Positions 36,273-45,527 are shown, counted from the first letter of the stretch. The stretch: 64,000 nucleotides of DNA from Sodalis praecaptivus (GCF_000517425.1 NZ_CP006569.1:2532760-2596759), one strand, 5' to 3'. Program-made: numbers and translations. Notes: generated by a model from the sequence alone, not told the origin.

Positions 36273-37273
36273 TGCGCGTTACTCCAATAAGGATGGGACA
36301 CGGGCGTTAGCAGCAGCGACGCCAGCTCCTCGTCCAGTTTCATTAGGGTCAACGACGCCCCCGTCATCTCCATGGAGGTCGCGTAGCGGCCAATTTGCGG
36401 CGCACGGGCCACAATGCCGTGGCGCTTTAACCCGGCCTGCACCTGGCGCCAGAGAATGAACAACTCCTCCAGCGGCGTGGCGCCCAGGGAGTTGAGCATC
36501 ACCGCGACGCGGTCTCCGCGCGTGATGCCGCTGTCGTTCAACAACGTCGTCAGCATCTCATCGGCGAGCGTGTCGGCAGGCAGCAACGGACCGCGGCGGA
36601 TCCCCGGCTCGCCGTGGATCCCCATGCCCATCTCCATTTCATCGTCTGCCAGGGTAAACGTCGGTTTACCCGCCTCCGGCACGGTACAGGGGGAGAGCGC
36701 CACGCCAAGGGTCCAGGTATTGTCCAGCGCGCGCTGCGCCACCGCCGCGACCGCGTCCAGCGTAGCGTCCGGCTGTTCCGCCCGGGCGCCCGCCACCTTA
36801 TAAGCATAAATCAAGCCGGCAACGCCGCGCCGCTTGTGCCGTTCGTCTCGGCTGGCGCTGCCCACATCGTCACAGGCCAGTACGGTGCGGGTTTCGATCC
36901 CTTCCGCTTCCAGCATTTCCGCCGCCATGGCAAAATTCATTTTGTCGCCGCCGTAGTTGCCAAACAGCAGCAGGACGCCTTTGCCGCTATCGGCGGCGCG
37001 GATCGCATCCATACAATCCATGACCGCCGGCCCGGCGAATACATTGCCCACCGCGCAGGCATCCAGCAGCCCCTCGCCGACATAGCCGGCAAAAGTGGGC
37101 AGATGACCGCTGCCGCCGCCGGAGACGACCCCCGGCTTGTTGTCGGCAGGGATGGCGCGGGTGATCACCCGGCCCGCTTCGCCGGACTGCGCATACAGAT
37201 GAGGAAATGCCAGACACATGCCGTGCAGGGCTTCGTCGGCGTAATTTTCCGGGTGATTGAGGATCTTTTTCAT
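36269..37273 (-). CDS. dhaK: Dihydroxyacetone kinase-type DhaK subunit
   Basis: The 334-residue substrate-binding subunit has SGGGSGHLPTFAGYVG (Gly loop, His57), FGNYGGDKMNF (Asp110) and His220 in GMGIHGEPG, which forms a hemiaminal with the carbonyl of the ketose. All catalytic residues are present, so the kinase should be active. Its length is slightly below that of E. coli DhaK. It lies 21 bp after the ThDP enzyme and overlaps dhaL by 4 bp. Confidence 0.9.
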   Translation of the reverse strand: MKKILNHPENYADEALHGMCLAFPHLYAQSGEAGRVITRAIPADNKPGVVSGGGSGHLPTFAGYVGEGLLDACAVGNVFAGPAVMDCMDAIRAADSGKGVLLLFGNYGGDKMNFAMAAEMLEAEGIETRTVLACDDVGSASRDERHKRRGVAGLIYAYKVAGARAEQPDATLDAVAAVAQRALDNTWTLGVALSPCTVPEAGKPTFTLADDEMEMGMGIHGEPGIRRGPLLPADTLADEMLTTLLNDSGITRGDRVAVMLNSLGATPLEELFILWRQVQAGLKRHGIVARAPQIGRYATSMEMTGASLTLMKLDEELASLLLTPVSHPYWSNAQ

Positions 37274-37294
37274 AGTCTGTGGTCTCCCGGCGGC

Positions 37295-39022
37295 TTAGTA
37301 GTTCAGTCCGTCTTTGTCATCAAACAGCGTGACCGGCGGATAAGCGCGTTCATCGGTCACCACATCAATCAGCGTGGTGGTATTGGCGGCAATGGCCGTT
37401 TTCAGGGCCGGTAGGAAATCGGCCGCGGTGTCGATGCGTACCCCCTGGCAGCCGCAGGCGCGCGCCACCGCGGCATGATCAACCGCCTGGAAATCGCAGG
37501 CATCGGTGTAGCCGCCGAACAACGCTTTTTCAGCGTGTTTTTCATAGCCGAGAATCTGGTTGTTCAGCACCACCAGCACCACGTTAATGCCCATGCGGCG
37601 GGCGGTTTCCAGCTCTGACCAGACATGGGCGAAGCCGCCGTCGCCCACCAGCGCGATAACCGGCGCTTCGGGACGGGCGATTTTCGCCCCCAGCGCATAA
37701 GGAAACCCCCACCCCAGACCGGCCAGGCCGCGCGGCGTGACGAACCGAGTGCCGGCGGCGCGGGCGGTCAGGAAATTGGCGACCCAGATCGAGGAGTAGC
37801 TGGCATCGGCCACCACCACGGTCTCAGGCGTCAGAATGCTGTCCAGATCGCGCATCAGGCGTTCTGGACGCAGCGGCGATGCCTCCAGATCAAGGGTGTT
37901 GTTCACGTCCGCCTGCCAGCGCTCATGGCCGGCGGCAATGCGTTTGCAGACGGCCGCACGCTGCTCATGCCGTTTCGCGAGATCCTGCTGTTGCAGCGCG
38001 CTACCCAGCGCTTCCAGCGTCAGGCGGGCATCCCCTACCAGGCGCAGCGCATCGTAGTTGCGCCCCACTTCCTGACCATCGATGTCGAGGTGGATATAAC
38101 GCGCGTCAGGGGGATAAAGCGTCCAGCTGTCGGTACCGTTCTGGTTGGTACGATTGCCGATCATCAAGATAACGTCGGCCTCCGTCACCAGCTCGCGCAA
38201 ATGCCGGGTACGCCCGCGCTCGCCCATGAAATAGCCGACCACGCCAACGGACAGCGGGTGGGTTTCATCGACGCTGCCTTTGCCCATCGCGGTGGTAGCG
38301 ATAGGGAGACTGGCGCGCTCTTGCAGCTCCGCCAGCGCGGCGGAGGCGTCGGAGAGGTGTACCCCGCCGCCGGCAATGACCAGCGGCGCGCGGGCGTTTG
38401 CCAGCAGCCGCGCGGCTTCGGCAATCGCCTGCGGCGCCGCCACGCTACGATCGAGGGGAAAATGGCCTAGAGAACTGGCATGATGGCGAGGGATCTCCAC
38501 CGCCTGTTCATTGAACAGATCGATGGGGATCACAAGCACCGCGGGACCGGCGCGGCCCGACGCGGCGGCGGTAAAGGCCATATCGACATAATCCTCAAGC
38601 CGGTCTATCTCACTGACCCGCTTGGTCCATTTGGCCACCCCTTTAAACAGCTCCAGATGGTCCAGCTCTTGGAAGGCGTTCTTGTCCACCATTTTGCGGT
38701 GAACATCCTGCACAATCGCCACCACCGGCACCGACGCTTTATAGCATTCGGCCAGTCCCGCCACCAGCAAAGTAGCCGCCGGTCCGTTTTGGGCGGTGAC
38801 CACACCGACCTTGAACGCCAGCCGCGCATAGGCATCGGCCATGTAGCTCCCGGCATTTTCGGCGCGATAACCTACCTGGCGAATGCCGTACTGCGGCGTC
38901 ACCAGAAACAGGGCTGCCGGAATGCTTTGCCCGAAAATAACCTCAACTCCATGACGTTTCAGCGCAGAGGCGACGATATGCGCCCCGGTCTTGCCCTGCT
39001 GTTCGCGTTGTTCAGCGCTCAT
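37295..39022 (-). CDS. Thiamin-diphosphate-dependent enzyme, acetolactate-synthase-like
   Basis: The 575-residue protein has the three-domain ThDP layout. Residue E of YRAENAGSYMADAYAR activates the cofactor, IDRL-type and GGGVHLSDASAAL segments form the middle domain, and GDGGFAHVWSELETARR with the NN of VLNNQILGYEK binds Mg and diphosphate. Family members carboligate or decarboxylate 2-oxo acids. It is the first gene of the operon with DhaK-DhaL, CaiB, MaoC and the MHS carrier, and it may make or split a ketose-like compound. It does not match oxalyl-CoA decarboxylase in the N-terminal segment. GGGAGTC precedes the ATG. Confidence 0.87.
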   Translation of the reverse strand: MSAEQREQQGKTGAHIVASALKRHGVEVIFGQSIPAALFLVTPQYGIRQVGYRAENAGSYMADAYARLAFKVGVVTAQNGPAATLLVAGLAECYKASVPVVAIVQDVHRKMVDKNAFQELDHLELFKGVAKWTKRVSEIDRLEDYVDMAFTAAASGRAGPAVLVIPIDLFNEQAVEIPRHHASSLGHFPLDRSVAAPQAIAEAARLLANARAPLVIAGGGVHLSDASAALAELQERASLPIATTAMGKGSVDETHPLSVGVVGYFMGERGRTRHLRELVTEADVILMIGNRTNQNGTDSWTLYPPDARYIHLDIDGQEVGRNYDALRLVGDARLTLEALGSALQQQDLAKRHEQRAAVCKRIAAGHERWQADVNNTLDLEASPLRPERLMRDLDSILTPETVVVADASYSSIWVANFLTARAAGTRFVTPRGLAGLGWGFPYALGAKIARPEAPVIALVGDGGFAHVWSELETARRMGINVVLVVLNNQILGYEKHAEKALFGGYTDACDFQAVDHAAVARACGCQGVRIDTAADFLPALKTAIAANTTTLIDVVTDERAYPPVTLFDDKDGLNY

Positions 39023-39726
39023 GATGACTCCCGTAGTGATAGTTGGCGGTCTTCCCCACCGGTTGTGGCGGCCGACATCAACAAGTGGTTAACCGAGTGT
39101 TAACTTATCGTCAGCCTCACATAAAAACGTTTTTAATAAAAACGTTTTTATTGGGTTTTGCAGAGCATGATCACGGAATAGAAAACGTGCTATTCACGGT
39201 AACGAAACTAACCCAATGAAATTGATGACTAATTCGTCAGGGAGTTAAATGACGTTTTTTTTGAGCGACTTGTGAGACCGATCACAGGCGCGGGCGCGAG
39301 TCAACGTCAGGGGCAAAGCAGGGTCAACTCGGCTACAGGTCGGAGAAGAGCTTTAACGGCCAAGGACACCGCGGACCAAGACCCTTCGCAACCATAGACT
39401 TTCGCCGCTAATAGCAATCGGCGCTATTCACTAAATTAACGCGGTCTTCCCGGCATTTGCGCTAAACAGACGACGATTTTAGGATCTCTTCTGTGCGAAA
39501 AACCGTATACCCACGCCGCTCATCACGATTAATCGTCGCCGCTTCAGCCAGTTAACTTAATTTCCTCTCACCGGACACGCGGCGAGCGCATGACGCGATC
39601 CCGAGAAGTCGTGAGTCTTTTTCGCTTATATAAAGGGGTTTTTTCCATAACTGACCCGTTAACGCCCGCTGCGCTATGACCTCCTCAGGCGCGTTATGCG
39701 GCCGTCTGATGAACAAGGAAACCGTT
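39023..39726. other. Divergent intergenic region, ThDP-enzyme operon / unknown 1153-residue gene
   Basis: No gene is seen. The left part (39110-39260) is AT-rich and holds the two perfect LacI-type palindromes and a further half-site ACGTTTTTT near 39252. The right end has TTATATAAA near 39627 and the start region of the large gene. Confidence 0.6.
39122..39150. promoter_or_regulatory. Two tandem LacI-type operators before the ThDP-enzyme operon
   Basis: TAAAAACGTTTTTA occurs twice, at 39122-39135 and 39137-39150, each a perfect 14-bp palindrome with central CG. Their centres are 15 bp apart. They lie 100-128 bp upstream of the first gene of the operon. The same core stands before the LacI gene at 31904, which makes that regulator the likely ligand. 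Confidence 0.75.
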
Positions 39727-42700
39727 ATGTTGGCTAATCCCCCGCATCCTCTCGCCCCTTATCTCGGCGCGGAATCGGCCCATTGGTGGCAAGGTGATGT
39801 TTATTATGATTGTCAGGAGTACGAGGACTTTCCGCTGCGTAACGACGCGCCGGGCACGGCCCTCTCGCTGCCGGTATTTCAGGCAAGCAAAGTCCCCCTA
39901 AGTGAAGACGGCCGACGATGCCTGATACGGCTGTTTTCCGCTCTGGCCGAATATCAGCAATCCCATGTATTACAAGCCTTAGCGTCCAGCCAATATCTCG
40001 GTTTGCCGATTCAGATTGCAACGCTGGCGCAAAGCCTTTATACCGCCCTCATCGGCGGCCAAAATCGCCCCGCGCTGCTCATGGCATCCCTGACGCTGAC
40101 CTGTCGATACCTTTTGGACGAGTGTCACCCGTTGGTGTTGCTTGCCGGCCATGTAAGGCAATGCCTGCGGGAATGGATAGGCGATCCCCTTATCGCCACC
40201 CTTTTTGGTCAGGATCTGGCGCAAGAAAACGCCAGCGCCAGCCTTTTGGCCTTCGGCTGTTGCGCCGTGGCGATTTTCCTTTGTCGGGACACACCCGACC
40301 CGCAGCGGTATACGCTGCGGCTACCGCTTTGCCTGGTGACGCTATTATGCAAAGCTCAGCTTTATTGGAGCATGCTCGACGACATCGCCAGCCAGGCATC
40401 ATCGCGACGGCCCGCGCCGCTGATGATTACCGCCCGCGCGCAGAAAAGAGAGCCTGGCGCGCGGCTGTGCCGGTCTCGCTCCGCGCGATTATCCTGGGAA
40501 AAAGCGGTGGAAAAACGTCTCGACATCGGCGCGACGCCCTCGCCGCCACGGCCAAAAACGACGGCAATGTCGACGCTGGCCCGCAGCGGCGCGCAGTTAG
40601 CGGTCGCGTCTCTTCACCCTAGCGCCTTGCTGCCCGCCGCGATGGCCAGCGGCGCCGGCGCGTCGCCTTGGCCAAAGAAACTGCTCTGGGCGACGGCGAG
40701 CGCGGCCGGTTTGTCGGGTGCTTATCATCTCTGGCCGTCGTGGCTCACGGGCGCAACGGCCGCCGTCCCTCCAACCACGTCGGCCCCGCAAACCCTGGCA
40801 CTGCGGCAATCGCGTCCTCAGGTCGGACGAAACGCCAGCAAATTCCCCTTCACGTTCGACCAATATGATCCTGACGTCCTCACTCACGCGCGCTATGGCA
40901 CCCTGCTGCGCCCGTTTATTGAAAAGCATGTTCCCACCGACTTCTACCGCCTTTATTTCAATTCGCTATTAAATCGCGCTATTGCGCGTCCGGCCATCGC
41001 GGCGTGTAAAACCTGCCCCTACGCGCTATTTGTCAGTGAGATTTATCGGCAAACGGTCGATGAACTACACTTTATTCAGACGCTCAGCTATACCATCAAT
41101 ATTTCCCTTCCCGATTTCCCGTCGACGCTGCATACCCTTTATCTGGCCATGAGAGAGGAGTGGCGCGATATCATCGACACCGCTTATGTCGTCGAGACGG
41201 TGCTCCCGCCGTTGGCGAGTGGCTATGAACAAGGGTCGAAAGCTTTCACCGCCCTGCGGCAGCGGCTTGAAACCCGCTTACCCTTGCTAGATTTACCGTT
41301 ACTCAAAAACCAGCTGTTAACGCTTTTGTTCTATCGAGGTAAAGAACAGGGCGGCAACCTCATTATCCCGCTGGAGTTTTGCCGGCAAATCTATCCTGAG
41401 CTGAAAATGGGATTGATGATTCACGGTGACATCACGCGAAGCGTGATTAATTACCTGACCGAAATACTTTATCGCGAGCTGTACGATTTTCAAATCGGCG
41501 CACTGGAGACGGAAAAAAACATTATTGAATATCACTATACCAACCCTAAAGAGATATTTTTGACGCTCAATAATAATGAAGGCCACAGCCCAATATCCCG
41601 CTCACTGGTGGCAATGCTGGTTTACAAGCGCCTCCTGCCGGCGCTGGAATATCTTCAAAGCAACGGTAAGCAAGGGAGGCCCAGCCTGCCCTTACCGGCG
41701 TTGGAGCATCTTATCACCGCGCTCATCCAGGGCGCTGGCCCCTGGCCAACCAAAGTCAGATTTCCCAAGATCACGGTAGGGATGGCGCAGGAAACGGCGA
41801 CTGCCCCCTGGCCGTCAAGCGCCAACACCACGTCGGCGCCGGACCACGCGGCCGCCGCCGAGCAACTGAATGCCGGTCCTGGCGCAGCGCAGACGGCCGA
41901 TCCGGCCCCTACGCCTCAGGACTATACGCTCGCGGGATTGACGCTGGCCGGTTTGGCGGCGGTGGCGACGATTTATGGCTATAAAGCCACCGTCGGCGGG
42001 CCTACCCCCTCCGTTGCCATACTCGGCGGCAGCGCCGGCGGTGTGACATTCGGCGCTATTACGGCCGTTTGTACCCACGATATGGGCGTTGCCGGTATTG
42101 CCGCCTTTAACGCCGGTCTTATGTCGGGAATGGCCATGGGCGGCATTCTGGAAAACCCGGTAGGCGAAAACAGGCACAGGAAAAGATCGTCCCACGGGGA
42201 TCGTCGTGGCGGCACGCTGAGCGCACGCACGCTGTTCCGGGGCGAGGCATCGGCTGACGGCGTCAACCGTTGCCCCATCCTGGCGCCACAAGACCAGGAT
42301 AGGATAGCGGGTCGCCACCCCTTCTACTATGCCCAGCAATGGCTGGAGCCCGCCGTCGATAAGGTGCTGTACTTTGGTCATCAAGAAGCGATCGACGATC
42401 CCCACTATGATTATATGAATGAAGCCGTCGAGCTCGCGCATCATTATCTGCGCCAGATCACCGTCATGATTGAAGCCTTGACGGAAAAGTTTATTACCCG
42501 CCGCCCGCTGTTCATGCGGCGCGTCAGAGACTATTTGCAATGTACGCTCGACAATGGTGAAAATGAGATCCTTGCCCACGCCGAGCAGCAATTAATGGAT
42601 TATTGTCAACGCGCCCGTCAGTTTCTCAATGAGGCCAAGGCGGTCAATTTTACCAATATTGTCATTATTGCCACCCGCCATAGCAATCTCGGGGAGGCTT

Positions 42701-43188
42701 GCTTATTAAGGCACACGCGAAGCAACCTTAAGCAACTGCCCCTTGTTTACGGCGCGCAGCAATACAGCTTGCAGGGCCTGGTGTTTATCGCCGACGCGCT
42801 ATTGTGTCATCCTGACAGGTGGCGAGGTCCGTCCGCAACGATATCGCTAACCCGTATTGACGAAGATGTGCTGCGCGCGACGCTACAAATTAGCTCGGTG
42901 TTAAACGATTATATTCCGCTCACGCAAGACAGCTTAACCCCATTACCGAACCAAAAGACCGTTAATACCGTCATGGCGCATAGTCTAAATACATTGGATA
43001 AAAGAAGTGGGCTGTATCAGTTTCTCGGTGACTATGCCGCCGTTAATAATGTGCGCTTACCGTCAAACCTGACCACCGCCTTGACGCAGCATAAGACCTT
43101 AAAGGCCAATGTCATTATGAAAAACGTGGATCACGTTGCCATGATACTGAAAACGTTATATCTACAGGAGAGTCAGTCCCCGCCATAA
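39727..43188 (+). CDS. Large uncharacterised protein, 1153 residues, multi-module with hydrophobic Gly-rich region
   Basis: I do not recognise this protein. Three globular stretches are visible: about 15-225 (WWQGDVYYDCQEYEDFP at the start; Leu/Cys-rich helices), about 370-665 (FPFTFDQYDPDV, RLYFNSLLNRAI, PLEFCRQIYPELKMGL), and about 865-1150 (HPFYYAQQWLEPAVDKVLY, FTNIVIIATRH). Between them are a basic Arg-rich linker (240-300) with a hydrophobic piece (315-345), and an Ala/Pro linker followed by a Gly-rich hydrophobic pair of segments (735-808) and a basic patch (813-835). There is no signal peptide. ATG 39727 is chosen because AAGGAA lies six bases upstream; ATG 39676 and 39709 are alternatives. 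It could be a secreted effector or toxin-like protein, but nothing proves this. Confidence 0.75.
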   Translation: MLANPPHPLAPYLGAESAHWWQGDVYYDCQEYEDFPLRNDAPGTALSLPVFQASKVPLSEDGRRCLIRLFSALAEYQQSHVLQALASSQYLGLPIQIATLAQSLYTALIGGQNRPALLMASLTLTCRYLLDECHPLVLLAGHVRQCLREWIGDPLIATLFGQDLAQENASASLLAFGCCAVAIFLCRDTPDPQRYTLRLPLCLVTLLCKAQLYWSMLDDIASQASSRRPAPLMITARAQKREPGARLCRSRSARLSWEKAVEKRLDIGATPSPPRPKTTAMSTLARSGAQLAVASLHPSALLPAAMASGAGASPWPKKLLWATASAAGLSGAYHLWPSWLTGATAAVPPTTSAPQTLALRQSRPQVGRNASKFPFTFDQYDPDVLTHARYGTLLRPFIEKHVPTDFYRLYFNSLLNRAIARPAIAACKTCPYALFVSEIYRQTVDELHFIQTLSYTINISLPDFPSTLHTLYLAMREEWRDIIDTAYVVETVLPPLASGYEQGSKAFTALRQRLETRLPLLDLPLLKNQLLTLLFYRGKEQGGNLIIPLEFCRQIYPELKMGLMIHGDITRSVINYLTEILYRELYDFQIGALETEKNIIEYHYTNPKEIFLTLNNNEGHSPISRSLVAMLVYKRLLPALEYLQSNGKQGRPSLPLPALEHLITALIQGAGPWPTKVRFPKITVGMAQETATAPWPSSANTTSAPDHAAAAEQLNAGPGAAQTADPAPTPQDYTLAGLTLAGLAAVATIYGYKATVGGPTPSVAILGGSAGGVTFGAITAVCTHDMGVAGIAAFNAGLMSGMAMGGILENPVGENRHRKRSSHGDRRGGTLSARTLFRGEASADGVNRCPILAPQDQDRIAGRHPFYYAQQWLEPAVDKVLYFGHQEAIDDPHYDYMNEAVELAHHYLRQITVMIEALTEKFITRRPLFMRRVRDYLQCTLDNGENEILAHAEQQLMDYCQRARQFLNEAKAVNFTNIVIIATRHSNLGEACLLRHTRSNLKQLPLVYGAQQYSLQGLVFIADALLCHPDRWRGPSATISLTRIDEDVLRATLQISSVLNDYIPLTQDSLTPLPNQKTVNTVMAHSLNTLDKRSGLYQFLGDYAAVNNVRLPSNLTTALTQHKTLKANVIMKNVDHVAMILKTLYLQESQSPP

Positions 43189-43655
43189 CCCTGGAAAAAC
43201 GAGCAGATATCTTCAACCCCGCTCCCCGCCCAACGTGGTGAATGCCCCTGTTCCATCCACGCGTCGGTGGATCGCGCTGATGCGCCGGGGGGCCGGTCTT
43301 GCCTCACTTCATCGGAATAACCGCATCCGCGACTGCGGCCTCCGTCGGCCGGCCTGACCCACCGCCATGCCGCGGCGATAGCGGCCCGTCGCACAACGTT
43401 ATCGGCTCGTTTTTCTGCGGACATAGCGCCCCCCTCAGCGGCAATCAAGGGAAGCAAAAACCGATAGTGGTCTTCGCCGCGGGCAAAAATGTGCGTTTGT
43501 GAGAAATATCACAAAGACGGGAGAATAACGGTGCAATAGTATTTGGACTTAAGCCTTTTCGTGTCCTTACCGCGAATTAAGCAGACAGCAGCGCTGATAA
43601 TATTAACAGACATTGCCGCCAATATGACGTCTGGCGCGGTGTTAAGGGGCGCATC
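43189..43655. other. Intergenic region before the PTS IIB gene
   Basis: Nothing recognisable is seen in 467 bases. The last 150 are AT-rich and should hold the promoter of the IIB gene. Short open frames here look like chance. Confidence 0.5.
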
Positions 43656-43967
43656 ATGACAAAAATATTAATATGCTGTATTTCAGGCACCACCGCGACG
43701 ATGCTGGCGAAAAAAATAAATAAGCTCGCGCGCGATCAAAATAGGGATATTATTACCAGTGCGACCGGTCAAGATAATTTCGCCATCGCCGCGCCGCTCT
43801 ATGATGCCTTTCTCATCGGCCCGCACATCACTTATAAGTTGAATTATTTTTCATCGCTCATTCCCGACCATAAACCGATAAAAGTGATCAACGGCAGTGA
43901 TTATATCACCATGAACGCCGAGAAAATCCTTAATGACTTTATCGCGGGGCAGACACCGGTCAGTTAA
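43656..43967 (+). CDS. Orphan PTS lactose/cellobiose-type IIB component
   Basis: The 103-residue protein begins MTKILICCISGTTATMLAKKI, with the phospho-Cys loop CCISGTTA (Cys8 by position in the family), and continues with IGPHITYKLNYF, typical of the chitobiose/cellobiose IIB fold. No IIA or IIC gene is near, so it must work with distant partners or in a regulatory role. It lies between the large unknown gene and a broken DUF488 gene. The loop has two adjacent Cys and TT instead of the usual GMST. Confidence 0.78.
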   Translation: MTKILICCISGTTATMLAKKINKLARDQNRDIITSATGQDNFAIAAPLYDAFLIGPHITYKLNYFSSLIPDHKPIKVINGSDYITMNAEKILNDFIAGQTPVS

Positions 43968-43979
43968 TCGCATCGTGCC

Positions 43980-44258
43980 ACCGGACTCGTCTGGGTTTGA
44001 CGGGCCCCTTGCCGGCGAAAGCACGGGGGGTTGCCGGGGAGGGTCGCACGGGCCGAGCGCTGCGGCGCGCGTTTGACCGGCCGGCGTTCGTCTACCCGCG
44101 CGTTGCCGTGTTAGGTCGCGGTTAGCCGCGGTCGTAAAACGCCGCCAGCCCCTGGGCAGGGTGTTGTTGCTGGTCGCGCGCGGCCAAAGCCGGTCTACCA
44201 ATATACGATAGCCGTCAGCGGCCCGCGCCGGACTATAGACTCGTCTGCAATAGAGCAT
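43980..44258 (-). pseudogene. Degraded DUF488 (YeaO-like) gene
   Basis: From ATG 44258, with a good GGAGGAG site, the complement reads MLYCRRVYSPARAADGYR then ILVDRLWPRA, the exact N-terminal signature of DUF488/YeaO. After this the family sequence (the usual D-x-W-x-K-E and ELRxxF parts) is absent, and an unrelated Arg/Pro-rich tail runs on antisense into the IIB gene. A deletion or frameshift just after LWPRA is likely. The right boundary of the remnant is a guess. Confidence 0.55.
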
Positions 44259-44286
44259 GCCCTCCTCCGTGACCTCGCCCGATAGC

Positions 44287-45048
44287 CTATTTTATGCTGC
44301 ACAGCGCGAGGGAGTGCAGCCGATGGCGATGGCGGCGGAAGGTCAGGAACATGCGCCAAAAGTAGCGTCGATTGTCTTTGCCTAACGCCCGCCATAGGAT
44401 CTTCAGCGCGCCGCCGATGCCCTCGTCATAGCAAAGCCCCGCCGGCGACAGTAGCGTCATGGCGCCGGGCCGGCTCTGTACCGCGCTGAACCCACCCTCG
44501 ATCATCAGCGCGCGCCACTCCGACAGCGTCATCGGCTGAACGTTAACGTTGATGGCCTGGCGCAGTTGCGCCAGTACCGCGTTGGCGCCGTTCTGGCGTC
44601 GTAGCATGATGTCGTGCGTCAAGAGCCGACCGCCGGGTTTAAGTACCCGATAATACTCCGCCACCAACCGCGCTTTGGCCTTATGGGCGTACATGGTCAG
44701 CATCGCCTCGTTTATCACCACATCAAAATGACCGTCCGGATAAGGCAGATGCAGCGCATCCGCCTCCACAACCGTTACCCGCGCCGCTAAGCCGCACGCC
44801 GCCACGTCATGGCGCGCTTGCGCCAGCGCGGCGAGATCTTTGTCCACCGCAATGACGCGGCAGCCATACCGCGCCGCTACCGCGATGGCGGTCGTTCCCC
44901 GGTTGCAGGCCACCTCCAGCACCAGACTGTCGGCGCTTAACGCGGCGTGGCTCAGCAGCCATTCGGTCGCCCGCCGGCCCCCCGGGCGCAATCGCGTTTT
45001 GCCTAAACGGGCCAGGAATTTATGGCCAGCCTCAGGGTGCTCGTTCAT
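44287..45048 (-). CDS. SAM-dependent methyltransferase, class I
   Basis: The 253-residue protein has a motif I variant VLEVACNRGTTAIAVAARYG, motif II RVIAVDKD, motif III-like VVEADALHLPYPDGHFDVV and YYRVLKPGGRLLTHDIML. It has the fold of small-molecule methyltransferases such as UbiE-like proteins. It overlaps the cupin gene by 4 bp (ATGA), so the two are coupled. A divergent Crp/Fnr-type gene stands beyond the cupin and may control them. The methyl acceptor is unknown. Confidence 0.85.
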   Translation of the reverse strand: MNEHPEAGHKFLARLGKTRLRPGGRRATEWLLSHAALSADSLVLEVACNRGTTAIAVAARYGCRVIAVDKDLAALAQARHDVAACGLAARVTVVEADALHLPYPDGHFDVVINEAMLTMYAHKAKARLVAEYYRVLKPGGRLLTHDIMLRRQNGANAVLAQLRQAINVNVQPMTLSEWRALMIEGGFSAVQSRPGAMTLLSPAGLCYDEGIGGALKILWRALGKDNRRYFWRMFLTFRRHRHRLHSLALCSIK

Positions 45049-45389
45049 CCTTGCACCGCCGGCTCACGCAGCATTATCAGCAGCATGCGCGAGGCCTCCA
45101 GGGCCTGTAGCGCATGGGGTACATTCGCCGGCAGACGTACCAACATCTCCGGCTGCGCGTCCAACGCTTCGCCGCCGACGGTGAAACCGATCCGTCCCGC
45201 CACGACCAGCGCCAAAGCGTCGAAGGGCGCCGAATGCTCGCTCAGCGCTTGCCCGCGGTCGAAAGCAAACAGCGTCACGTTGCCGCCCTGGGTCTTTGCC
45301 AGCACGCGGCTGGCGATCCCCTGTTCGGTGGGGGTGATAAGGTCGTTAAGGCGTAAGGCAGTGGCTGCCTGAAGCGAGGATGTGGCCAT
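45045..45389 (-). CDS. Small cupin-domain protein
   Basis: The 114-residue single cupin has SEHSAPFDALALVVAGRIGF and LVRLPANVPHALQALEASRM, the two cupin motifs with the His-x-S start and the PxxxPH His. The first motif has one clear His only, so the metal site is partly altered. I chose ATG 45389, with GGAGAG eight bases upstream, over 45407. It is coupled to the methyltransferase gene. Such cupins next to Crp/Fnr genes are common, but the role is not established. Confidence 0.8.
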   Translation of the reverse strand: MATSSLQAATALRLNDLITPTEQGIASRVLAKTQGGNVTLFAFDRGQALSEHSAPFDALALVVAGRIGFTVGGEALDAQPEMLVRLPANVPHALQALEASRMLLIMLREPAVQG

Positions 45390-45527
45390 ATAAATGCTCT
45401 CCATCAATCAATCATGCGCCTTGCGGCTGCGGCGCGGAATAAAGACCTGTTCATCTCGTCAGCTGTAGATCACAATGATTCTCATTTCCTGACAACCGCA
45501 CCTTAGCCCCTTACAGGACACAGACCA

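Noticed and set aside
34477-39022. Oxalate degradation (Frc plus Oxc) for the CaiB and ThDP genes
   Set aside because: The ThDP protein does not match oxalyl-CoA decarboxylase in its N-terminal and middle segments as I recall them, and DhaKL and MaoC have no role there.
39918-40622. 234-codon plus frame inside the large unknown gene
   Set aside because: It is the alternate frame of the longer gene, which has a better ribosome site and uniform composition.
45390-45527. Fnr/Dnr box between the cupin and Crp/Fnr genes
   Set aside because: No TTGAT-N4-ATCAA dyad; ATCAATCAATCAT is repetitive but not palindromic.
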